A stretch of DNA of 64,000 nt from positions 31,459 to 95,458 of the forward strand of contig NZ_FOPC01000006.1 of assembly GCF_900113375.1 (NCBI RefSeq), in the 5' to 3' direction. The stretch comes from Algoriphagus hitonicola. Lineage in GTDB: Bacteria; Bacteroidota; Bacteroidia; Cytophagales; Cyclobacteriaceae. Below, one piece after another: positions 16,705-25,546 of the stretch (positions are counted from its first letter, which is position 1; each line of letters starts with the position of its first letter). A program made the translations under genes and the position numbers. A model generated the notes under the pieces. That model saw only the letters and a list, made by a program, of their open reading frames with translations, was not told where the DNA came from and did no database searches.

Positions 16705-17352
16705 ATGAATTATAGAAATTTTAATCTGGCCCTTTTGCTCTTTGTGACATTGATCCTTAGTTCTTGTGAAGAACAATTATTGGATATTGATCGATTCGGT
16801 ACCATCACGGGAATCGTGGTTGACGGGACTACTTATGAACCGCTTCCAGGAGTATTAATTACTACTGCCCCGGCAAGCAATGCGGTACTTTCCGATGAGG
16901 GAGGGACTTTCCAACTGGATAAAATTACCGCAGGAGATGTGCTGATCAATGCCCGGAAAAACGAATATTTGACCGGCTCAATCAGTGTGGCCGTCTACGA
17001 AGAGGAAAATACTGCGGTAACTTTCTTTTTGCTGGAGGATGAAAATAATGTAGGTGATGTGGTATTATTTGACCCTGTCCCTGGGAATGGCGCCGTTGAT
17101 CAACCTCTGAGTTTTACGCTTAGCTGGAATGTAGATCAGGAAAATAGGGGAGTGGAGCTAGATTATACGGTTTACTTATTTGAAAGTGGTTCGACTACTC
17201 AGACGATCGTATCTGAAAACCTACAAAATCGTGAGGCAGTAATTTCAAACTTGAAAACCAATACCACCTACTTCTGGTACGTGGTGGCCAAGTTTGATGG
17301 ACAAAATGTAGCAAATAGCCCGACATGGACTTTCAGAACAGGAGGAGGATAA
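16705..17352 (+). CDS. Curli-operon lipoprotein with carboxypeptidase-regulatory-like and FN3-like domains
   Basis: A 215-residue lipoprotein (LTLILSSC, Cys at 21) starting 5 bp after csgG, so probably co-transcribed. Residues about 34-112 form a carboxypeptidase-regulatory-like beta domain (GIVVDGTTYEPLPGVLI, then a DEGGTFQLDKI-type segment). Residues about 118-213 look like a fibronectin type III fold (SFTLSWNVD, the LDYTVYLF strand, NTTYFWYVVAKFDG, then WTFRTGG). Such folds act as adhesive or stabilising modules on the surface. No curli factor of this kind is known in E. coli; a role in fibre anchoring is inferred from position alone. Confidence 0.75.
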   Translation: MNYRNFNLALLLFVTLILSSCEEQLLDIDRFGTITGIVVDGTTYEPLPGVLITTAPASNAVLSDEGGTFQLDKITAGDVLINARKNEYLTGSISVAVYEEENTAVTFFLLEDENNVGDVVLFDPVPGNGAVDQPLSFTLSWNVDQENRGVELDYTVYLFESGSTTQTIVSENLQNREAVISNLKTNTTYFWYVVAKFDGQNVANSPTWTFRTGGG

Positions 17353-17434
17353 TTATTTAAAATATCAAAACAATTAAAAGCGCAATCTTGTTGCAATTAT
17401 AACTTGTTTCATAGGGTTATCAATTAGTTTTTTT

Positions 17435-18412
17435 ATGATAAAAATATTATTAGTTCAACTAGAAGACTGCGATAGTTCGTTATTCGAATTACTTTCGGAG
17501 AATGGATTCGATGTTAGCCAAGTTTTTGAAGTTGGTGATGCGCTAAAGGGAATCAATTCAAAGAAATTTGATTTGGTTTTCTGTGATCATGACTTGGGAA
17601 ATCATGATGGCTTTTATGTGTTCAAATCTATTCAATCTTTTCTCAAGGAGCTTTTTATTCCTTTCTTCTTAATTATGGACCGAAACGTGCTCAAGGAGGA
17701 ATTGATGCTTGTTTATGAGTTGGGAATAGATAATGTGATTTTCAAGCCTTTTGATAAAGATTCAATTCTGAATAAAATAGAACAAACCCTCAAGAAAAAA
17801 ACCGAGGTAAATCTTTTTAGAGTGAAGGATTTTAAGTCTTTTTTCAAATATTCACTCGCACCGATGATTTGGGTCAGTGATGAAAAAATCCAAACCATTA
17901 ATTATGCGGTAGGAAAAATCCTTGGAGATTATTCAGAACAACTAGTAGATAAGAAGGTCGAGCAGATATTTGAATTGAAAGAGGAGGACACTACTCGCCT
18001 GAGTTATTTTAAGTTTAAACATCAGGTAGTTAACGAATGCTTTCTGAATTCCATAAAATTAAAGGAGGGGATTTCCCAGACTTTTGATTTGTATTTATAC
18101 CGTGGAAAATTTACAGGATCGACAGAGTATTTGATTGAAGTTTGTTATCTGCCATCAGAATTGAAGAACAAAATCAGAAAGAACAAAAATTCCGGTAATT
18201 CTGATGAAGCTAGCTTGAAATTGACTTCCCGAGAGCAGGAAGTATTTCGTCTTTCCGCAGATGGTTTACCTTTAAAACTGATCGCTGAAAAACTCAATAT
18301 TTCTCGCAGAACAGTGGAGCGTCATCGCGCCAATATCATGCAAAAAACCAATTCCAACAGTATTATTGAAGCAATTTCAAAAATCAGGAATTACGAATAT
18401 CATAATTCCTGA
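17435..18412 (+). CDS. Receiver-PAS-like-LuxR transcription regulator, candidate curli regulator
   Basis: A 325-residue regulator. The N-terminal receiver domain (about 1-120) keeps the acidic pair E10/D11, the likely phospho-acceptor D51 (LVFCDHDLG) and K104 (FKPFD), but the switch Ser/Thr position is M81. A middle region (about 135-235) looks PAS-like. The C-terminal LuxR/NarL helix-turn-helix (about 262-318) is typical: LTSREQEVFRLSADG, LIAEKLNISRRTVERHRANI. Lying 82 bp after the csg-associated lipoprotein gene and in the same direction, it could play the part CsgD plays in enterobacteria and bind the dyads upstream of csgA. That link is inference; orthology to CsgD is not claimed. Confidence 0.82.
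   Translation: MIKILLVQLEDCDSSLFELLSENGFDVSQVFEVGDALKGINSKKFDLVFCDHDLGNHDGFYVFKSIQSFLKELFIPFFLIMDRNVLKEELMLVYELGIDNVIFKPFDKDSILNKIEQTLKKKTEVNLFRVKDFKSFFKYSLAPMIWVSDEKIQTINYAVGKILGDYSEQLVDKKVEQIFELKEEDTTRLSYFKFKHQVVNECFLNSIKLKEGISQTFDLYLYRGKFTGSTEYLIEVCYLPSELKNKIRKNKNSGNSDEASLKLTSREQEVFRLSADGLPLKLIAEKLNISRRTVERHRANIMQKTNSNSIIEAISKIRNYEYHNS
18384..18412. terminator. Bidirectional hairpin at the end of the LuxR-type regulator gene
   Basis: TCAGGAATTA (18384-18393) and TAATTCCTGA (18403-18412) are perfectly complementary over 10 bp with a 9-base loop. The stem includes the stop codon of the regulator gene. On the minus strand it is followed by ATTTTTG, so it fits best as the terminator of the convergent dehydrogenase gene. 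On the plus strand a T-rich stretch follows from 18422. Confidence 0.75.
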
Positions 18413-18415
18413 GGT

Positions 18416-19381
18416 TTAGACTTTTTCCTTTTTAATCGGAAAATATTCCGGTAAATTTCTCAAAATATCCGTTGTCATCTGGTCCAAATCATAATCAGGA
18501 CTCCAATTCCAATCTGCTCTTGCCTGAGAATCATCAATGCTATCTGGCCAAGAGTCAGCAATTTGCTGTCTGAAATCCGGTTGATATTCGATTTCAAAGT
18601 CTGGGTGATGTTTTTTTATGCTTTCGAAAAGTTCTTTTGGAGTAAAGCTCATTCCGGCGAGATTGTAACTTGACCGGACTTTAATTGACTCTTTGGGAGC
18701 CTCCATAAGTTCGATCGTTGCCTTGATCGCATCGGGCATGTACATCATCGGAAGGCTGGAATCCTCCTTGAGAAAACAGGTAAATTTCTCTCCGGCCAAA
18801 GCCTTGTGATAAATGTCCACTGCGTAGTCCGTAGTACCACCCCCGGGAAGAGATTTGTATCCGATCAAACCCGGATAGCGTAAACTCCGCACATCCACCC
18901 CATACTTTTCAAAATAATATTGACACCACTGTTCGCCCGCCTGCTTACTGATTCCATAGACTGTATTGGGCTCTTTGACTACAAACTGTGGCGTTTTGAT
19001 TTTGGGAGTATTGGGACCAAATACAGCAATAGAAGAGGGCCAATAAACCTTGTTGAGTTTAAATTCACGTGCCAATTCCAGAACTGACAGCAAACTGTCC
19101 ATATTCAGTTTCCAGGCAAAAAGTGGTTTCTGTTCACCCGTCGCCGATAGAACAGCGGCTAGATGGTATATCTGAGTGATTTTCTCATCCTTTACCAAGC
19201 TTTTCAGTTTTTCCTGATTCATCACATCCAGCACTTCAAAGCGGCAAAAATCAAATTTTGAACGCGCCTGTTCATTCAAGTCCGTGGCAATGACCTGCTC
19301 TTGGCCATGAAGCTCTGCAAGCGATTTGGTCAATTCTGATCCCAACTGTCCAGCGGCACCGATTACAAGGATTTTTTCCAT
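18416..19381 (-). CDS. tdh: Epimerase-type L-threonine 3-dehydrogenase
   Basis: A 321-residue extended short-chain dehydrogenase: NAD-binding VIGAAGQLGSEL (6-17), YHLAAVLSATGE, Ser116/117 in VYWPSSIAVFG and the catalytic Tyr142/Lys146 in VYGISKQAGEQW. The segments WCQYYFEKYGVDVRSLRYPG and GGGTTDYAVDIYHKAL are characteristic of the NDP-sugar-epimerase-like threonine dehydrogenases of Bacteroidota and some archaea and eukaryotes. It oxidises threonine to 2-amino-3-ketobutyrate. The divergent neighbour encodes the next enzyme (Kbl), which strongly supports this over a generic epimerase. A TACTTTTG box on the minus strand (plus-strand 19448-19455) is a candidate -7 element. Confidence 0.88.
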   Translation of the reverse strand: MEKILVIGAAGQLGSELTKSLAELHGQEQVIATDLNEQARSKFDFCRFEVLDVMNQEKLKSLVKDEKITQIYHLAAVLSATGEQKPLFAWKLNMDSLLSVLELAREFKLNKVYWPSSIAVFGPNTPKIKTPQFVVKEPNTVYGISKQAGEQWCQYYFEKYGVDVRSLRYPGLIGYKSLPGGGTTDYAVDIYHKALAGEKFTCFLKEDSSLPMMYMPDAIKATIELMEAPKESIKVRSSYNLAGMSFTPKELFESIKKHHPDFEIEYQPDFRQQIADSWPDSIDDSQARADWNWSPDYDLDQMTTDILRNLPEYFPIKKEKV

Positions 19382-19527
19382 TTTCAGGTCTTTCGAAAAA
19401 GCGCCTGAGCATGCAGGGCTTTTTGTTTATATTTGGGTTTGCTTGCGCAAAAGTAAGAAAAATCAGAGGGTCAAAACGAATTTTTGACCAATGGATAAAC
19501 CGAAATTCTAAAATATAAAAATAAAAA

Positions 19528-20721
19528 ATGTACGATCAGATTAAACCCAAATTAGAGCAGGAATTAAAATCCATCGAAGAAGCAGGTCTTTTCAAAAAAG
19601 AGCGGATCATTACTTCTCCACAATCAGCCGAGATTACAATCTCCGGAGGCCAAAAAGTACTAAACTTCTGTGCTAATAATTATTTGGGCCTTTCCTCTCA
19701 TTCTCAGGTCATCGATGCAGCCAAAAAAGCGATTGATACCCATGGTTTTGGGATGTCTTCGGTTCGTTTTATCTGCGGGACTCAGGACATTCATAAAGAA
19801 CTGGAACGTAAAATCTCCGAATTTCTCGGGACAGAAGATACCATTTTATATGCGGCGGCTTTTGATGCCAATGGGGGAGTTTTTGAGCCCTTGCTTGGGC
19901 CCGACGATGCCATTATTTCTGATGCCTTAAATCATGCTTCTATTATAGATGGCGTCAGACTTTGTAAAGCCATGCGCTTTCGATACGAGCACAATAATAT
20001 GGAGGACTTGGAGAAGCAGCTTCAAGATGCGATCGCTCAGGGAGCCAAACAGAAGATTATCGTAACTGACGGGGTTTTTTCGATGGATGGGACGATTGCT
20101 CAGTTGGATAAAATAGTAGAATTAGCCGAAAAATATGAGGCTCTTGTCATGTCTGATGAATGCCATTCTACAGGCTTTATGGGGAAAACCGGAAGGGGAG
20201 TTCATGAGCATTGTGGAGTAATGGGGAAAATAGACATTATCACGGGTACCTTGGGTAAGGCGCTTGGCGGTGCATCCGGAGGATTTACTTCGGGAAGAAA
20301 GGAAATTGTGGAATTGCTCCGTCAGCGTTCAAGGCCTTATTTGTTTTCCAATACACTTGCCCCTTCTATTACCGGAGCTTCCATAGCCGTTTTTGATTTG
20401 TTGTCAGAAACCACCGAACTCCGGGATAAACTGGAGGAAAATACCACCTATTTTAGAGAGAAAATGACTGCCGCGGGATTTGATATCAAACCGGGTACAC
20501 ACCCGATCGTCCCCGTGATGCTGTATGATGCGGTGCTTTCCCAGCAAATGGCAGAGAAACTCTTGGAAAAAGGAATCTATGTGATCGGCTTTTATTATCC
20601 GGTAGTTCCCAAAGGCCAAGCTCGCATCCGCGTACAGATTTCTGCAGGACATGAAAAATCTCATTTGGATCAGGCAATAGCCGCGTTTACCGAAGTAGGA
20701 AAAGAATTGGGAGTGATTTAA
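19528..20721 (+). CDS. kbl: Glycine C-acetyltransferase (2-amino-3-ketobutyrate CoA ligase)
   Basis: A 397-residue PLP enzyme of the alpha-oxoamine synthase family. It cleaves 2-amino-3-ketobutyrate with CoA to glycine and acetyl-CoA, the second step of threonine catabolism. Motifs include [50 protein letters not shown] and the Schiff-base lysine K244 in [14 protein letters not shown], with [10 protein letters not shown] near the C-terminus. Length equals E. coli Kbl. The related 8-amino-7-oxononanoate synthase is less likely given full-length similarity to Kbl motifs and the divergent threonine dehydrogenase. Confidence 0.93.
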   Translation: MYDQIKPKLEQELKSIEEAGLFKKERIITSPQSAEITISGGQKVLNFCANNYLGLSSHSQVIDAAKKAIDTHGFGMSSVRFICGTQDIHKELERKISEFLGTEDTILYAAAFDANGGVFEPLLGPDDAIISDALNHASIIDGVRLCKAMRFRYEHNNMEDLEKQLQDAIAQGAKQKIIVTDGVFSMDGTIAQLDKIVELAEKYEALVMSDECHSTGFMGKTGRGVHEHCGVMGKIDIITGTLGKALGGASGGFTSGRKEIVELLRQRSRPYLFSNTLAPSITGASIAVFDLLSETTELRDKLEENTTYFREKMTAAGFDIKPGTHPIVPVMLYDAVLSQQMAEKLLEKGIYVIGFYYPVVPKGQARIRVQISAGHEKSHLDQAIAAFTEVGKELGVI

Positions 20722-20738
20722 TCCATTTCAGATATCCT

Positions 20739-20777
20739 AAAAAGCCTTGAAAATGTAAGTTTTTGGGGCTTTTTTTA
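20739..20777 (+). terminator. Rho-independent terminator after kbl
   Basis: AAAAAGCC (20739-20746) pairs with GGCTTTTT (20767-20774); A/T-rich inner pairs extend the stem and a T-run follows. It is about 18 bp beyond the kbl stop. Confidence 0.7.
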
Positions 20778-20864
20778 TTTGGGACAAAGATGACGGTAAA
20801 ATGACGTAAGCAATTTTTGTTGTGAAAATGGGTTCCTGAATACTTTTGGAAAAACGAATCAACT

Positions 20865-21458
20865 ATGGAAAATAAAATAGGTCAACAGCTCAAGGCACTT
20901 CGTCTGCAATCGGGATTTTCTCAAGAGGAACTAGCTGAGCAAGCAGGAGTCAGTCTCAGAACTGTGCAGCGTTTTGAAAATGCGGAAACTACTCCTAGAG
21001 GGGATACGGTTAAGCGTTTATTTCAGATTTTTGGAAAAAGCCCAGAGGAGGTGTTGGACTGGAGCAAAGAAGAACATCAGGGGTTCTTATACACCCTGAT
21101 TCTCTCAGGTTTACTTTTTCTTTTCAGTCCAATTTTAGGCTTAGTCATTCCACTTGTACTTTGGCTTAATCGAAGAAATAAAGTAGTAGAAGTGGACTAC
21201 CTCGGTAAAAAACTCATCAATTTTCAATTGACCTTATTGATTCCCTATTATGCTATCCGTCTTGTCGGATATCTTCGACTCCTGCCTTCCTTCAATGATG
21301 GCAATGTCAGTATTACTTATTTTCAGTGGTCTTTTACGCTTTTGCTTTGGGGCACGGGGATCATATTTGGATTGGTAACCCTGATGACCGCAATTAATTG
21401 CTATAGATTGTATCAAAATAAAGCTGCCCTTTATTATGGGATTCCCTTTATTCGGTAA
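20865..21458 (+). CDS. XRE-family helix-turn-helix protein with C-terminal membrane domain
   Basis: A 197-residue protein. Residues about 1-62 are a Cro/CI-type helix-turn-helix (GQQLKALRLQSGFSQEELAE, VSLRTVQRFENAETTPRGDT). Four hydrophobic segments follow (about 72-96, 118-138, 145-180), giving a membrane-tethered regulator. This architecture is frequent in Bacteroidota and the membrane part sometimes resembles DUF4870. Ligand and targets are unknown. It is a single gene with its own spacer on each side. Confidence 0.8.
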   Translation: MENKIGQQLKALRLQSGFSQEELAEQAGVSLRTVQRFENAETTPRGDTVKRLFQIFGKSPEEVLDWSKEEHQGFLYTLILSGLLFLFSPILGLVIPLVLWLNRRNKVVEVDYLGKKLINFQLTLLIPYYAIRLVGYLRLLPSFNDGNVSITYFQWSFTLLLWGTGIIFGLVTLMTAINCYRLYQNKAALYYGIPFIR

Positions 21459-21485
21459 AAAATAGTGATTTAGAGTTTTTATGCC

Positions 21486-21530
21486 GTCGTGAGTAGCCTG
21501 TCCCGATTTATCGGGGTCCTCACTCACGAC
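21486..21530. terminator. Large hairpin between convergent genes
   Basis: GTCGTGAGTAGCCTGTCCCGAT and the complement of ATCGGGGTCCTCACTCACGAC form a stem of about 20 bp with few mismatches and a TT loop. It lies between the regulator gene (plus) and cdaA (minus). The CCCGAT/ATCGGG core also appears in the 51.4 kb element (GATCGGGACAAGC), so it may be a dispersed REP-like element that also terminates transcription. Confidence 0.65.
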
Positions 21531-21603
21531 TTTCGATAATGGATAAATTGGTATAAAAGAGAATTAATTTCACTGAAAAATTAAACAGGGCAAGAAGAAC
21601 CCC

Positions 21604-22485
21604 TTAACCCTGACTTTTACTCGTCATAGCCATTTTACGTTTCTTCTTCATTTCATAATCCTCCAAATTCTCGAATCGGCTATCCACATCAAGATTATTC
21701 AGATAATCATTGAGCGTTTCCCGCACATCCTGAAAAGACATGTTGTGAAGCACTTTCCCATTTTTTGCCATGGATAATTGGCCGGTTTCTTCCGAAACAA
21801 TCAATACAATCGCATCAGTGGCCTCAGACATGCCAATTCCAGCCCGGTGTCTTAGGCCGAATTGGGCCGGAACTTCCCGTTCGGTGACCGGAAGAATACA
21901 TCTCGCAGCCTTGATTCGTCCATTGTGAATAATGACCGCTCCGTCATGTAAAGGGCTGTATTTATTAAAAATTGAAATGAGTAATCTTTTTGAAAGGTCA
22001 GCGTCTAAAATATCTCCACTCTCGGCGTAGAATTTCAGTTCGGTGCTTTTGGAAATCACCATCAACGCACCTGTATTACTACCGGCCAGAGTTTTGGAAG
22101 CGTCAATAATTGGGGAGATATTAAAGGAACCGTTTTCTTTTTTCCTCCAAAAGAAAAACAAATCCTTCCAAATATTATCATCCGAAAGGAGAGAAGACCT
22201 TCCGATCAAAAGAAGGAATTTTCGGATTTCTGGGGCAAAGATGATAATAGCTGCAATTACACCTACTCCCATAAACTGACCCAAAATCGAGGAGAGCAAT
22301 TCCATCTGTAATGCCCGTACCAACAAGTAAATCAAGTAAATGGATAGAAATCCCAAAAAGATCTTGATGGCAACACTACCCTTCAAAAGTTTATAAACCT
22401 GATATAAAAGCGCGGCTACCAAAGCAATATCGATCATATTGACAATGGATATATCCAGGAAGCCGATTTTAAATAAAAGGGTCAA
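21604..22485 (-). CDS. cdaA: Diadenylate cyclase CdaA
   Basis: A 293-residue membrane enzyme that makes the second messenger c-di-AMP from two ATP. Three N-terminal hydrophobic segments (about 15-85) precede the DAC domain. Its signature motifs are visible: DGA at 181-183 in SPLHDGAVII and RHR at 212-214 in FGLRHRAGIG. The gene starts with TTG (TTGACC), whose TGA is the stop of folP, a 4-bp overlap that implies translational coupling. The N-terminus so obtained (MTLLFKIGFLDI) matches family starts; the next ATG at residue 17 would cut the first helix. folP-cdaA pairing is common in Bacteroidota. Confidence 0.92.
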   Translation of the reverse strand: MTLLFKIGFLDISIVNMIDIALVAALLYQVYKLLKGSVAIKIFLGFLSIYLIYLLVRALQMELLSSILGQFMGVGVIAAIIIFAPEIRKFLLLIGRSSLLSDDNIWKDLFFFWRKKENGSFNISPIIDASKTLAGSNTGALMVISKSTELKFYAESGDILDADLSKRLLISIFNKYSPLHDGAVIIHNGRIKAARCILPVTEREVPAQFGLRHRAGIGMSEATDAIVLIVSEETGQLSMAKNGKVLHNMSFQDVRETLNDYLNNLDVDSRFENLEDYEMKKKRKMAMTSKSQG

Positions 22486-23360
22486 AGGTAAAGTTGTTTA
22501 TATAGTTTCAGTGTTTCGTTTGCTTCTTTAACGTCGTGTACTCTCAGGATGTTGGCACCGTTCATCAAGGCCACCATATTCAAGGCAGTTGTGCCATTTA
22601 AGGCTTCACTTGGATCAATTTCCAGCAACTTATAAATCATGGATTTGCGAGAAAGTCCCGCCAAAATTGGAAATCCTAAAAGGCGAAAATAATCCAGATT
22701 TCTAAGGATATAATAATTTTGCTCCAACGTTTTTGCAAATCCAAACCCCGGATCAATAATTACATCTTTGATGCCAAACTTTCTAATAAAATCCAGTTTT
22801 TCGGTAAAATAGTTCATTATTTCAAGGATTATATCAGAATACTCCGTTTGACCTTGCATAGTCTCCGGATTTCCTCTCATATGCATGGCAATGTAAGGCA
22901 CACGGAGCTTGCCTATGGCTTCAAACATATTCTGGTCCAATGCGCCTGCAGAAATATCATTGACCAAATGAGCCCCTGCCTCAACCCCCTGCCGGGCTAC
23001 TTCTGATCGAAAGGTATCCACCGAAATCAAAACCTCCGGAAATGTCTCACTAATCCATGCGATGGGTTCTACCGTTCGGTTCAGTTCCTCTTGTACGCTG
23101 ACTTCTGCTGCTCCCGGTCTACTACTGTATCCCCCAATATCCAGAATATGAGCTCCATCTCGAATCATTTTTTCGGCAGTCGTCAGAATGGAGTCTTTAT
23201 CAATGGAAACTCTGCTATTCTTAAAAAAAGAATCCGGGGTCGTGTTTAAAATCCCCATAATTTGCGGTTTATCCCAAATGATAAGCCTTCCCTTCGATTG
23301 AAGTGTATATTTTTGGGGAAATAATTTATCTTCGAAGGAAGATGTAGTGCCTGTGGCCAC
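22482..23360 (-). CDS. folP: Dihydropteroate synthase
   Basis: DHPS joins 6-hydroxymethyl-dihydropterin diphosphate to p-aminobenzoate in folate synthesis and is the sulfonamide target. Visible are MGILNTTPDSFF, AHILDIGGYSSRPGA, SVDTFRSEVA, LVNDISAG, DVIIDPGFGFAKT and the GLSRKSMIYKLL motif. No ATG lies upstream of MGILNTTPD, so the start must be non-ATG. The GTG at 23360 leaves about 34 residues before that motif, near the family norm. A TTG at 23390 would add ten hydrophobic residues and overlap the divergent gene. The start is therefore uncertain. It overlaps cdaA by 4 bp. Confidence 0.9.
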   Translation of the reverse strand: MATGTTSSFEDKLFPQKYTLQSKGRLIIWDKPQIMGILNTTPDSFFKNSRVSIDKDSILTTAEKMIRDGAHILDIGGYSSRPGAAEVSVQEELNRTVEPIAWISETFPEVLISVDTFRSEVARQGVEAGAHLVNDISAGALDQNMFEAIGKLRVPYIAMHMRGNPETMQGQTEYSDIILEIMNYFTEKLDFIRKFGIKDVIIDPGFGFAKTLEQNYYILRNLDYFRLLGFPILAGLSRKSMIYKLLEIDPSEALNGTTALNMVALMNGANILRVHDVKEANETLKLYKQLYL

Positions 23361-23380
23361 AACTATTAAACTAAAGTAAA

Positions 23381-23926
23381 TTGAAAACAAAAACCAGTAG
23401 CGAATATACGGAAGTTATCAGCCGTTGTAAAGAACTATTTCGTAAGAAAACCATGGATTATGGGACAGCCTGGAGGATTTTGAGGCTTTCCTCAATTACG
23501 GATCAGATTTTTATCAAAGCCCAGCGGGTACGGTCGATTCAAGAGAAAGGAAATCAAAAAGTAAGCGATCCGATTGTCGATGAATTTGTGGGAATTGTAA
23601 ATTATTGCCTGATCGCCCTTTTACAGATTTCCTTTAAAGATGATGAGCGAATGGAAATCCCATTTGAGGAATTGGAGCCGATCTATGATCGCTGGGTAAA
23701 CGAAACAAAAGGCCTGCTCGAAAACAAAAATCATGACTATGGAGAAGCTTGGCGGGAAATGCGGGTCAGTTCCATGACAGATATTATTCTGATGAAATTG
23801 CTGCGGGTCAAACAGATCGAGGATAATCAGGGACAAACCTTGGTTTCTGAAGGAATCGAAGCCAATTATCAGGATATGATCAATTATTCGGTATTTTGTC
23901 TGATCAAACTAGGATATCATGGGTAA
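23381..23926 (+). CDS. DUF1599-family protein
   Basis: A 181-residue soluble protein made of two related halves. Each carries a DYG-AWR motif: KKTMDYGTAWRILRLSSITD at about 22-41 and NKNHDYGEAWREMRVSSMTD at about 115-134. Each is followed by an ILMKLLRVKQIED-type helix. This is the DUF1599 (nucleotide modification-associated) family found in Bacteroidota and phages; its biochemical role is not established. The start must be TTG at 23381, because the first ATG falls within the first DYG motif. The gene is head-to-head with folP and overlaps the next gene by 8 bp. Confidence 0.85.
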   Translation: MKTKTSSEYTEVISRCKELFRKKTMDYGTAWRILRLSSITDQIFIKAQRVRSIQEKGNQKVSDPIVDEFVGIVNYCLIALLQISFKDDERMEIPFEELEPIYDRWVNETKGLLENKNHDYGEAWREMRVSSMTDIILMKLLRVKQIEDNQGQTLVSEGIEANYQDMINYSVFCLIKLGYHG

Positions 23927-25019
23927 ACAAATCGCATTGTGGGTTCTTCGATTGCTTGTCGGAGGCCTTTTTATTTTCTCTGGGTTAATCAAAGTCAACG
24001 ATCCTGTCGGAACTGCAATCAAGCTGGAAGAATATTTTGACGTGTTTTCCAACGATATTGCCGGATTCTTTTATTACTTCAAACCTTTCGCCTTATATCT
24101 GGCGGTTTTCTTGGTGGTGATTGAGGTAGTTTTGGGAGTCATGCTTATTCTGGGAGTCAAAGCAAAATTCACCCTTTGGGCTCTGGGCTTGATGACCTTG
24201 TTCTTTACCTTTCTTACTTTCTTCTCCGCCTATTTCAATAAGGTAACCGATTGTGGTTGTTTTGGAGATGCGATCAAGCTGACCCCCTGGGAATCGTTTT
24301 ATAAGGATGTCATTTTGTTGATGTTGATAGGACAAATATTTGCCCTACGAAAGTTTCTCCCTCAATCTGCTCCAAAATGGGCCAATTTGACAAGCATTGC
24401 TGTATTGGTTTTATGTTTTTCTTTATCTGTATATGCGATCCGAAATCTGCCATTTATTGATTTTAGAGCCTATAAGGTAGGGGTCAATATCCCCCAAAAT
24501 ATGCAGCCATCCGAAAATTTGCAGTATACTTATGTGATGACAAAGGATGGACAAGAAGTGGTTTTTGACCAATATCCTTCGGATGAAAGTTATGAATTTG
24601 TGGAAATGGTCCTGCAAAACCCCGATGCACTTCCCAAGATTTCAGACTTTGCAGTTTGGAATGAGGAGGGAGATTTTACTGAAGCCGTTTTTACAGGAAA
24701 TAAACTGCTTATCTTGATCAGCAGCTATTCCAAGATGTCAGATGTAAATCTGGAGGACATAGATGTATTGATTACCTCGCTTAAGGACTCACCAATTGAA
24801 GTAGTACTCGTTGCTGCAGCTTCTGAGGACGAGATTCAGGATCTTAAATCCACGAGGTCTTGGGATATTTTATCCCTTCAGGCCGATGCCACGGTAGTGA
24901 AAACTATGATTCGCTCCAATCCGGGAATTATGCTTTTGGAAGAGGGCACTGTGCTAGCTAAGTTTCATCATAATAATACTCCGGATCCTTCCGATGTTTT
25001 AGATTATTACCTTCCATGA
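23919..25019 (+). CDS. BT_3928-type DoxX-like membrane protein
   Basis: A 366-residue protein. The N-terminal half (about 1-175) has four to five hydrophobic segments with DoxX-like features (LLVGGLFIFSGLIKVNDPVG) and a Cys motif DCGCFGDAIKLTPWESFYKD like that of MauE-type oxidoreductases. The C-terminal half is extracytoplasmic with a possible thioredoxin-like fold but no CxxC. This matches a Bacteroidota family usually named BT_3928, function unknown. It overlaps the DUF1599 gene by 8 bp and aroK by 4 bp, forming a coupled run of three genes. Confidence 0.85.
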   Translation: MGKQIALWVLRLLVGGLFIFSGLIKVNDPVGTAIKLEEYFDVFSNDIAGFFYYFKPFALYLAVFLVVIEVVLGVMLILGVKAKFTLWALGLMTLFFTFLTFFSAYFNKVTDCGCFGDAIKLTPWESFYKDVILLMLIGQIFALRKFLPQSAPKWANLTSIAVLVLCFSLSVYAIRNLPFIDFRAYKVGVNIPQNMQPSENLQYTYVMTKDGQEVVFDQYPSDESYEFVEMVLQNPDALPKISDFAVWNEEGDFTEAVFTGNKLLILISSYSKMSDVNLEDIDVLITSLKDSPIEVVLVAAASEDEIQDLKSTRSWDILSLQADATVVKTMIRSNPGIMLLEEGTVLAKFHHNNTPDPSDVLDYYLP

Positions 25020-25546
25020 ACCCACCATTGAAAGTGGTCCTGGTAGGTTTACCGGGATCAGGAAAAAGTACCTTTGGTAAGCAGTTGGCAACAGCACTGA
25101 ATTTTCAATTTTATGATTTGGATACGCTGATTGAAGAGCGTTTTTCACTCAAAATTCCTGAAATATTTTCCAGATACGGAGAGGGGAGGTTTCGTGATAT
25201 GGAAACCGAAACCTTGGAAGAGGTGCTCTCTTGGGATAGGCCATATGTTTTGGCATCAGGTGGAGGTTGCCCTTGTTTCAATGAAAATATGAGCCGAATC
25301 AACGAAAAGGCAGTTTCTGTTTACTTGGATGTTCCGCTGGAAGATATCTCGGAGAGATTGGAAGCTTCAAAAATCCAGAATCGTCCACTCTTTCAAGGAA
25401 TGGGCTCGGGGGAAATTACCCTTAAACTCAAAAGTCTACAAGCTGACCGGGATTACTATTATAATATGGCAAAAATAAAGCTCAGCGGATCAGATTTTTC
25501 CGCTGAGCTTTTACTCTCTGAGTTGATTCACCTACTTAAAAACTAA
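25016..25546 (+). CDS. aroK: Shikimate kinase
   Basis: A 176-residue kinase that phosphorylates shikimate in aromatic amino acid synthesis. The P-loop GLPGSGKST is at 11-19, the substrate Asp in FYDLDTLIEE at about 34-36, the ASGGGCPC segment near 79-86 and the lid region around QNRPLFQGMG. Length is normal. It starts within the stop of the preceding gene (ATGA). A strong hairpin (25477-25511) lies inside its 3' coding region and its last 11 bp overlap the convergent porin gene. Confidence 0.93.
   Translation: MNPPLKVVLVGLPGSGKSTFGKQLATALNFQFYDLDTLIEERFSLKIPEIFSRYGEGRFRDMETETLEEVLSWDRPYVLASGGGCPCFNENMSRINEKAVSVYLDVPLEDISERLEASKIQNRPLFQGMGSGEITLKLKSLQADRDYYYNMAKIKLSGSDFSAELLLSELIHLLKN
25477..25511. 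terminator. Bidirectional hairpin embedded in the aroK coding region
   Basis: AAAGCTCAGCGGA (25477-25489) and TCCGCTGAGCTTT (25499-25511) form a perfect 13-bp stem with a 9-base loop. On the minus strand it is followed by ATTTTTGCC and lies 25 bp past the stop of the porin gene, so it is a good terminator for that gene. On the plus strand it sits within the last 25 codons of aroK. Confidence 0.8.
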
